From Desulfobacterales bacterium (GTDB taxonomy: Bacteria > Desulfobacterota > Desulfobacteria > Desulfobacterales > UBA5852), in contig JASJED010000060.1 of assembly GCA_030065585.1 (NCBI GenBank), positions 1 to 36,889 on the forward strand: a DNA stretch of 36,889 bases, read 5' to 3'. How positions within the stretch are numbered: position 1 is the first letter of the stretch; every line of letters begins with the position of its first letter. The notes beneath the pieces are model-generated. The model was not told the DNA's origin. It saw only the letters and a program-made list of their open reading frames with translations, and made no database searches. A program made the translations under genes and the position numbers. Positions 1-10,466 of this stretch are shown piece by piece.

Positions 1-159
1 AAATCCGCCAACGAAGCCCTGGAGACCCTGTTTACGCAATCCTTCAACCTGAGCCTGATTCGTCTTTTTCCCTATACCGCGGCTGAATATGATCCCGAAC
101 TCACCGCCCCTGAAAGGGACAACCTCAACCAACTCCAACCAACCCTGTTCGTGGAATAG
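1..159 (+). CDS. 3' end of a CDS (5' truncated by the window), possibly RdgC-like recombination-associated protein
   Basis: Frame 1 is open to TAG at 157-159: KSANEALETLFTQSFNLSLIRLFPYTAAEYDPELTAPERDNLNQLQPTLFVE*. The LFxxxFxLxLIxxxPYT pattern resembles RdgC-like proteins of deltaproteobacteria. Only 52 aa are visible. Confidence 0.45.
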   Translation, partial: KSANEALETLFTQSFNLSLIRLFPYTAAEYDPELTAPERDNLNQLQPTLFVE

Positions 160-162
160 CCT

Positions 163-693
163 ATGCTCGACATTGCGGTCGCCTACAACCGTTTTCAGTT
201 TCTGGGAGAGGAATTTCTGACCTGGCTCTGGTACGTTATCGACAACGACCTGAAACTGCTGCGCCAATTGGATGAAGATCTTGCCGCCCTTGAGATCGGC
301 AACCGCATGGTCCTTGTCAATCGCCGCAACCATGACGCCGGTAAAACGGTTACCATACGGGGGGATCATACCGGTATGGATGAGGGGATGCTCACGCTGC
401 GCAAAGGCGGCATGGTTGCGGAAATGCACCTGGTCTACAAAACCGGCGATCACGAGTGGCAGTTCAGCCTGAAAGGTGAAAGCCTTAACCTCTCAAGTCT
501 CAGGGTTCCCACCACCGGGAAGGTTGAATCCCGGGATGATATCGAAGGCGCGGTGATCGAAAAAATCGATCTGTGCTACAAAGCTGTCGGGCTGATCAAC
601 CGGCTGTATGGCCATTATATCAAACTCAGATTGGGCAACGACTGGAACCGGAAGGTCGTTCCATCCGTTCGCCAGTGGATCAACGCCGACTGA
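163..693 (+). CDS. Conserved hypothetical protein, companion of the upstream RdgC-like ORF
   Basis: Open 176-aa ORF starting 4 nt after the upstream stop. Contains YNRFQFLGEEFLTWLWY near the N-terminus. Confidence 0.7.
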   Translation: MLDIAVAYNRFQFLGEEFLTWLWYVIDNDLKLLRQLDEDLAALEIGNRMVLVNRRNHDAGKTVTIRGDHTGMDEGMLTLRKGGMVAEMHLVYKTGDHEWQFSLKGESLNLSSLRVPTTGKVESRDDIEGAVIEKIDLCYKAVGLINRLYGHYIKLRLGNDWNRKVVPSVRQWINAD

Positions 694-915
694 CCCTGTT
701 GAGGGGGTGTTGATCGGCCGGTCGATAATACGAGGGTTATGAACAAAACCGAATCGGTTGTATACAACAAACGCCCGACGACTAGGCTTTCTCAACCGGT
801 TATGAACCCCGAATATAATAAAAATCATATTAATTATATATAGTTATATACTTATTACGGTTATCGACAAAATTTCTTCTTTTCCCTTCTTATCTTAATT
901 TAAAGGAAAAGGCCT
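694..915. promoter_or_regulatory. Non-coding AT-rich region upstream of dnaN; candidate DnaA-binding/origin or dnaN regulatory region
   Basis: GGTTATGAAC at 735-744 and 798-807, and related GGTTATCGAC at 859-868 (TTATCGACA at 861-869 is one mismatch from TTATCCACA). Perfect palindrome TTGTATACAA at 758-767. AT-rich stretch at about 809-860. Confidence 0.4.
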
Positions 916-4481
<3,566 letters not shown>

Positions 4482-4527
4482 TGACGCCGGCCGGGACGGT
4501 ATCGGCACAAGATCAACAGGAGTTTAA

Positions 4528-5319
4528 ATGAACATTCATCGTATCGTTGCCCGGGATCTGCCGGATCTATGGTTTCAGGCCGTTCACGATATTTTGGATC
4601 ATGGCCGGCGGTTTACCATCGACCGCGGCTCCTACGCCGGCCAGACCCGTCTGGAGTATGATTTCTTCAGCGCGTACGTCAAATTCCCGGGAACTCAGCC
4701 GTTGATTCCCGATATACCGCCCACCTGCGGGATCCCCAACCCGGTCGAGCACGACTATATTTACGGCGGGGAGGGTTACGACCGCTCTTATATCGAATAC
4801 CTGATGACGCCCCACAAGGAACCCGGCGAATCCTACACCTACGGCGAACGCCTGACCCGGGTGCCCCTCACCGGCGACAAGTTGGACTGGTGGCAGGAAG
4901 ACAATCGTGAAATTATCGACCGGCGCCCGGTGGACGGCAAGATGCTTTTCGAGGAGAACGGTCAGCTCTATCTCAACCAGATCGAGTGGATTATCAACAC
5001 CTACCGCGAGTTCGGCGCGCGCAACAACCAGATGGTGCTTCAGGTGGCCCACCCCTCCGACGTAACCCTGGTGGACCCGCCCTGCCTGCGTGCCATCGAC
5101 ACCCGCGTCCAGGATGATACCCTGCACTTTTTCGTCTATTTCCGGTCCTGGGATCTATGGGGCGGGCTGCCGGCCAACCTGGCCGGCATTCAGAATCTCA
5201 AAGACTATATGGCCGGTGAAATCGGCATTAAAGATGGGGAGATGATCGTGGAAAGCAAGGGCTTGCACCTCTACGGCTATGCCGAGGATCTGGCCAAACT
5301 GCGCTGCCTGCGGGAATAG
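4528..5319 (+). CDS. Thymidylate synthase-family protein (archaeal-like ThyA)
   Basis: 263 aa. Active-site-like segment DPPCLRAIDTRVQDDTLHFFVYFRSWDLWGGLPANLAGIQNLKDYMA...SKGLHLYGYAEDL parallels ThyA PCH..Q...L...RS.D..LG.P.N.A....H.Y. Putative catalytic Cys codon at 5083-5085. AGGAG upstream of the start. Confidence 0.82.
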   Translation: MNIHRIVARDLPDLWFQAVHDILDHGRRFTIDRGSYAGQTRLEYDFFSAYVKFPGTQPLIPDIPPTCGIPNPVEHDYIYGGEGYDRSYIEYLMTPHKEPGESYTYGERLTRVPLTGDKLDWWQEDNREIIDRRPVDGKMLFEENGQLYLNQIEWIINTYREFGARNNQMVLQVAHPSDVTLVDPPCLRAIDTRVQDDTLHFFVYFRSWDLWGGLPANLAGIQNLKDYMAGEIGIKDGEMIVESKGLHLYGYAEDLAKLRCLRE

Positions 5320-5331
5320 TGGCGACTTAGA

Positions 5332-5850
5332 TCAATCCTGCCGTTTTTGCCGTTCGCCGGAACGCATCGTTTTTTCTAATTTGTTTCTTAGTTTCCTGCC
5401 TATCCGGCTGCGATAAAAGGTCAGTATCCAGGACAGTAATTTTTTGCTAACGATCATCAACAGGGGCCCAACGACCAATCCCTCGTGGGACCGGATGATT
5501 TTAAGCAACACGATCGGCTCCTGTTGCGGCTTGGTCAACAAGCTTACCAACGGCACAAGATCGTAGAACATCCAGATCAAGCCGAGTGCGGCCAAACCCC
5601 GGGGAAGACGTTGCACGGTTTTAAGAATGGTCTGAAGTTGTTTGGCCAATGCTTCGCTGTGCTGATTGGCGGCTTCGGCCCACTTCCGCAGGGCGTTCGC
5701 GTCTTTAATTTTACGCGGATCGGGAATGAAGTTAATAATATCGCCGTCGATCTGGATGGTCGTCTGGAACTTGGCCCCATCTTTCAAGGCTGTTTCCAGT
5801 ACGATACAGCCATGGGCAAACATCTGATTGATATTCATCAGTTGGCCCAT
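5332..5850 (-). CDS. Hypothetical membrane protein carrying the shared GD motif (protein C of a three-gene cassette)
   Basis: 172 aa. FQTTIQIDGDIINFI motif, then helical and strongly hydrophobic segments (LAALGLIWMFYDLVPLVSLL; GLVVGPLLMIVSKKLLSWILTF). Confidence 0.75.
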   Translation of the reverse strand: MGQLMNINQMFAHGCIVLETALKDGAKFQTTIQIDGDIINFIPDPRKIKDANALRKWAEAANQHSEALAKQLQTILKTVQRLPRGLAALGLIWMFYDLVPLVSLLTKPQQEPIVLLKIIRSHEGLVVGPLLMIVSKKLLSWILTFYRSRIGRKLRNKLEKTMRSGERQKRQD

Positions 5851-5897
5851 TAGATATTCTCTATACCTTCCCTCGTGCGAGACGAATTGATGTTACC

Positions 5898-6788
5898 CTA
5901 TTTGCGAAGCAGCGCCTCGAAAGTACTGCCCACCATATCCGCTACCGTTTTAACCAGGCTCTTCCACATGTTGGTGGATGTGAGGACTGCCTGATTATGT
6001 ATATTCAGGACGGTCTGCTCCGGAGATTGGGCAAAGCTTCGCATGATGCGTGTGGTAACGTCACCTTCGATATCGATGATGGTCTGCATGACAATTTCTT
6101 CGGTGCCCAGATCCCAGGCTTTGCGGAGCCGTAAAATCTGGCTGGGCGACAGATTCAGATCGTCAACGGTTTGAATCGAACCCAAAGAGATATCATTGTT
6201 CCAGCAACGTGATTCGAGATGCTCCGGTTTTTTTTCCGCGCACTTTTCCGCTGTCGGAAGCTCCTTTGGCCCGCTGCTGCCGCTCAGGGTGGCGTACCCT
6301 TCCTTCCCTTTTTTCTTTTTAGGAATGATGCGTTCCAACTCCTTGAAGATACTCACCATCAGTTCGGACTGCGCTTGGATTCTCTGGAGCATACGCCGCG
6401 CGCGTTTCATATTTTGGAGGTTATCTTCAATTTGTTGTCTCTCGGCACGACTGAAGGATAGATCCTTCCCGGATGCCGGCGCTTTGAGTTTAGCTGTTTC
6501 TGATGCGATCTTGATTTTAAAAGCTTTTTCACCTTGCAACGCCCTTTGCCGCAGTTCACCGAATGATCGCATGCCCCCAAATGTCCAGCATTCATCGCCG
6601 CGGACATCTACCCCGAAATCATCTTTGATGTCGATCAATTGGAAATGATAATTCTTAGCTAATTTGCAAAATGCTTCCCTGAAATTGGAAGGCATTTTAT
6701 CGCCCACGGAGGAGCTGTCCTTCAAAATCGTATTGACCTCGAGCTTGAGCAGATCCTTGCCGATGCGCCCTAGAATACTATCGCCCAT
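5898..6788 (-). CDS. Hypothetical protein carrying the shared GD motif near its C-terminus (protein B of the cassette)
   Basis: 296 aa. MQTIIDIEGDVTTRIMRSF motif near the C-terminus. GAGGTG Shine-Dalgarno-like sequence upstream of the ATG at 6788. Confidence 0.8.
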   Translation of the reverse strand: MGDSILGRIGKDLLKLEVNTILKDSSSVGDKMPSNFREAFCKLAKNYHFQLIDIKDDFGVDVRGDECWTFGGMRSFGELRQRALQGEKAFKIKIASETAKLKAPASGKDLSFSRAERQQIEDNLQNMKRARRMLQRIQAQSELMVSIFKELERIIPKKKKGKEGYATLSGSSGPKELPTAEKCAEKKPEHLESRCWNNDISLGSIQTVDDLNLSPSQILRLRKAWDLGTEEIVMQTIIDIEGDVTTRIMRSFAQSPEQTVLNIHNQAVLTSTNMWKSLVKTVADMVGSTFEALLRK

Positions 6789-6858
6789 AAAGACACCTCA
6801 CCTGTTTGCAGGCCATTCCACGCCGATATTGATCTCCGGCCGTGGCGCTGAATCGCGG

Positions 6859-7242
6859 CTATTCGCTTGATCCCGATGGTTTGGACGGCTTCTTGTTCAT
6901 GATACTGACAAGCGTCTCGGCGATCTTCTCCAGCGTTTCCAAATTTTTTTGGATTATTTCCTTTCCGTTTTTTTCACGCTCCATGTGCAGTTTTCTGATT
7001 TCCTGGTATTGATCTTCCATGAATTTGGCGTTCAGGGCCGTGGTAATATCGCCATCAATGAGATCGATCCGCGTGAACATCTCCTCACTGTTAGAGGTAT
7101 CGGCAGTCGCCTTCAGCGTGCCTTGATCCGGACTTAAACTAAATTCTCCAACAATCGTGTGAATCGTCAGCGTCGTCAGGTCGTTGGCTTTTTCCATCAC
7201 GCGATCAAAAAAAGGAATCTTGGGGGGATTTTCGTCTGGCAT
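6859..7242 (-). CDS. Hypothetical protein carrying the shared GD motif (protein A of the cassette)
   Basis: Start chosen at MPDENPPKIPFF (7242), preceded by GGAAAGGAGAGATACC, rather than the longest ORF start at 7344. Contains MFTRIDLIDGDITTALNAKF. Confidence 0.78.
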   Translation of the reverse strand: MPDENPPKIPFFDRVMEKANDLTTLTIHTIVGEFSLSPDQGTLKATADTSNSEEMFTRIDLIDGDITTALNAKFMEDQYQEIRKLHMEREKNGKEIIQKNLETLEKIAETLVSIMNKKPSKPSGSSE

Positions 7243-7744
7243 GGTATCTCTCCTTTCCATGGGGTTCAAAAAAACAGATAAACCGAACCAACGGTTTCTT
7301 GAATCGAACTGATACTCCAAAAGAATTGTTAAGAACACGTGCACGGACTGTAAGTCCAGATGATCGCTGCTTGCTTGAAGGTTGGTTTCGTGAGCGTGGA
7401 TCGGACCGATGCGCTGTGGCCCGAGAAGCTAACATTTAAAAAAATGCTAATTTGCGGTTGGCTTGTCAATATCTTAATATAATCTTGATTATTTGTCATA
7501 AGGTATTAATATAAATATTAATTAATTGCACTCATCACAACGGCAATCATTCCGACGTCGATAAATATTCACTTCATTAGTAAATCTCGCCACCCGCTCA
7601 CCACCAATAGGCCGATTTTCATGCCCCCGATGCAAAAGGTTAGTTTGCAATACTGGTTGGATCAGGCTTGAATTGTGCGTCAGGCAGTAATTTGTCATCG
7701 GTTGCAAGGAAAAATAGCGGTAGGATTACAGGAGCACTTAGGCG

Positions 7745-8767
7745 ATGGCCCAAGGCAACGCAAGCCGTATTTCGAGGATTTGGGAGCGGACGGGTCTCCG
7801 GGGACGAACGCTTTGGGATTTCTTACAGTTACTGATTGTGCCGCTGCTTCTGGCGGTGGTTGCCCATCAGTTGAACATTGCCGCCGATGAGCGGCAACGC
7901 TTGGAAGCCACAGAACGTTACCAAGAGGCGATCTTGAGCGAATTTCTAGATGCCATCACGGGGATGTTATTAACACACGGACTTGAGCAGGCACAACATA
8001 CGGATCCTGTAAAGCCTGTTGCACGGGCCCGGACCTTGACGGCACTGCGAGAAATTGACGGAAGACGCAAGAGAGCATTGGTCGCATTTCTTAAAGAGGC
8101 CAAGCTGATCACGGGCTTCCGGCCGGTGATCTACCTCCAAGATGCTGACTTACGCGGCATTGACTTGAGTGGGATGTACCTTTGGGGCAGTAACCTGGGG
8201 GGGACAGATCTCCGGGCGAGCAACCTGAGCGGTGCGACCCTTTCGACGGCGATTCTGGGGGGCGCCGATTTGCAGGATGCGGACCTCGAGAACGCGCAGT
8301 TGTGTAATGCGTTTTTGCGATATGCTCGCCTAATTAACGCTAATTTGGCTGGGGCCAACCTGATTGACGCGGATCTGGGCCGCACCAATTTAACCGGCGC
8401 CCGTCTCGATGCTGCGCTCTATTCGAAAAAGACGATATTCCCACAAGGCTTTATTGTGGACAACCATGCGATGCATGCGATTATGCCTAGTTCCGACTTG
8501 AGAGGGGTGCAACTGCGAAAGGCATTCTTGAGGGATGTTCAACTCGCCAATGCCGACCTCCGGCACGCCGATCTAGGTGGGTGTCAGTTACAGCGGGCGG
8601 ACCTCAGTGGTGCTGACCTTCGCGGGGCAAATCTATCGGGTGCGCATTTGAATGCAGCGAAACTCGACCACGCAAAGCTCGAGGGGGCGATCCTTTGTGG
8701 AACCACGATGCCCGACGAATCAATTAGTAACCAAGGTTGTGATCTACCCCAAGATCTTCCCAAGTAA
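7745..8767 (+). CDS. Pentapeptide-repeat protein with N-terminal transmembrane segment
   Basis: 340 aa. N-terminal FLQLLIVPLLLAVVAHQL, then many A(D/N)LXX repeats (LQDADLRGIDLSG..., ADLSGADLRGANLSGAHLNAAKLDHAKLEGA), interrupted by an insert of about 30 aa. Confidence 0.9.
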   Translation: MAQGNASRISRIWERTGLRGRTLWDFLQLLIVPLLLAVVAHQLNIAADERQRLEATERYQEAILSEFLDAITGMLLTHGLEQAQHTDPVKPVARARTLTALREIDGRRKRALVAFLKEAKLITGFRPVIYLQDADLRGIDLSGMYLWGSNLGGTDLRASNLSGATLSTAILGGADLQDADLENAQLCNAFLRYARLINANLAGANLIDADLGRTNLTGARLDAALYSKKTIFPQGFIVDNHAMHAIMPSSDLRGVQLRKAFLRDVQLANADLRHADLGGCQLQRADLSGADLRGANLSGAHLNAAKLDHAKLEGAILCGTTMPDESISNQGCDLPQDLPK

Positions 8768-8768
8768 G

Positions 8769-8798
8769 ACAAGGCCGAGGCTGCGCTTGGGGCCTTGT
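8769..8798 (+). terminator. Hairpin immediately after the pentapeptide-repeat CDS, weak terminator candidate
   Basis: ACAAGGCC (8769-8776) pairs with GGCCTTGT (8791-8798). No U-tract follows. Confidence 0.3.
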
Positions 8799-8966
8799 GT
8801 CCGGCTTGCGGTAGCGCTGGCCTGAACGCGCCCGGAAACACGTTGAGGTTGTGTCAGCCACACGGCGCTAATCGGTCGCGAAAAGCGCTGGTTTCTTAGC
8901 AAGGCCGTTGCTCTTTTAAAGACCTTATTTATATACCGCGAGCAGAGCACGATCATGGAGAGCAGC

Positions 8967-10466
8967 ATGTTTAGAGCAAAAAGGAGATGCCCTCGTCGAC
9001 TGTCCAAATTATTTTGCGTCTTGCTGATTAATGTCGGCGTCAGTCTCGTGCCGGCAACTGCCGGGTCGAAGACGGCCGTGGATTTGAGGGGCAATATGAC
9101 TCCGGTCAAGCACCAGGGTAGTCGAAACACCTGCAGCGTCTTTGCCGCGACGTCTTTGATGGAATTCCTCATTAAAGACAAGACAGGCCGCACAGTCGAT
9201 CTGTCCGAGTCCTATAACTACTGGGCTGGCAAGAAACGCGCGCTGACGTCGGACTTTCTCAGAGAACGCTACGCGAACATGGATGGGCTTGCAGGTTTTC
9301 TGGCCGTCGAGGCTTACCGTCATGGGAGCATGCTTGAATCGCAGTGGCCCTATCAAAACCAGACGCAGCTGCGGCAGAACGATCCGCGCTGTCGGTCCGT
9401 TGCCGACAAGGGGCCTACGGAATGCTTCACAGGTCTTCCTCCGAAGAGGGCGCAGCTTCTGCGCTATGCCATCGAACCCACATACATACCGCGAGAAAAA
9501 ATCGGGAATTTTATCTTGAGACATAACAAACCGGTAGTGCTCAATGTCCTCTGGTGCGAAGGGGCCCTAAATCGACGCACCGGCGGTTTCAGATTGCCTA
9601 CCAATACCGAAGTTCAGGACGCTATCCGAAATCATCGTGGCCATGTAATTACCCTGGTGGGCTTCAATCCGCGCACGCGGACTTTCGTCTATCGCAATAG
9701 TTATGGGCCAAACTGGGGGCGTAACGGCTACGGTACGCTACCTGAAGACTATGTGATCAATTACTGCGAAGTCTGTCCTCTGCTCAAAAATCGGCACCAT
9801 GCTTCACCGCCGACCCGGGCGTTTTTGCATCGCGCGAGCATGGGGGTCTCAGGCAAGCTCGTTAAATCCAAAACGGGGGCCGAACTACCCGAAGAAGCCA
9901 CTGGACCGCGACGCCTGGTCGTGAGCTTCCCGGCCGCTCATCTCGTGTATGTGCCCGCTAAGCGCATTGTCCAGGTCAGTGTCGCGGGCGCGGTGGTCTC
10001 GAGCGCGAAGGCCTGGGAGACCAAGACGCTACGGTCCCACCTTTATTTGCTCCAGAAGAAGAGCTGGCGTAATTTCTCCTGGAAAATCAATACAAATACA
10101 AGGCGGCTCTATCGAGCGGAACATGGTTCGGCGGATAAAGTGAAAGGTGTCATGGAAGAATTGACCGGGGAGACGAATCGCCCGGAGCGGATCAAGATTC
10201 GCTTCGATGACGCCTATATTGTCTCCGAACCCACCGAAGGAATGCTTCAACTCATCGTCGGGGGCGCGGTCTTATCCTATGGAGACGATTGGCGCATGCA
10301 ACAGATCGGGCCGCTGCAGTACCATTTGGCCAAAGCCGGCTGGAAAGGGTTCTTCTGGCTTGTGGATGCCTCGCGCGAAAAGCTTTACGCTGTTACGGAC
10401 GCGCGCTTCGGGGAGCACGGCGGGCGCCAGAAGATGCTCGCGGCAGAATTTGAAATCGAGCGTTAG
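8967..10466 (+). CDS. Secreted papain-like (C1 family) cysteine protease with two C-terminal repeat domains
   Basis: The ORF is open from 8955; the start at 8967 (MFRAKRR) has GGAG just upstream. Signal-peptide-like N-terminus. VKHQGSRNTCSVFAATSLMEF (Cys), GHVITLVGFNPRTRTFVYRNSYGPNWGRNGYG (His/Asn). Confidence 0.88.
   Translation: MFRAKRRCPRRLSKLFCVLLINVGVSLVPATAGSKTAVDLRGNMTPVKHQGSRNTCSVFAATSLMEFLIKDKTGRTVDLSESYNYWAGKKRALTSDFLRERYANMDGLAGFLAVEAYRHGSMLESQWPYQNQTQLRQNDPRCRSVADKGPTECFTGLPPKRAQLLRYAIEPTYIPREKIGNFILRHNKPVVLNVLWCEGALNRRTGGFRLPTNTEVQDAIRNHRGHVITLVGFNPRTRTFVYRNSYGPNWGRNGYGTLPEDYVINYCEVCPLLKNRHHASPPTRAFLHRASMGVSGKLVKSKTGAELPEEATGPRRLVVSFPAAHLVYVPAKRIVQVSVAGAVVSSAKAWETKTLRSHLYLLQKKSWRNFSWKINTNTRRLYRAEHGSADKVKGVMEELTGETNRPERIKIRFDDAYIVSEPTEGMLQLIVGGAVLSYGDDWRMQQIGPLQYHLAKAGWKGFFWLVDASREKLYAVTDARFGEHGGRQKMLAAEFEIER

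Noticed and set aside
6196-6648. 150-aa plus-strand ORF opposite protein B
   Set aside because: Phe/Ser/Arg-rich antisense translation; protein B has a ribosome-binding site and shares a motif with its neighbours.
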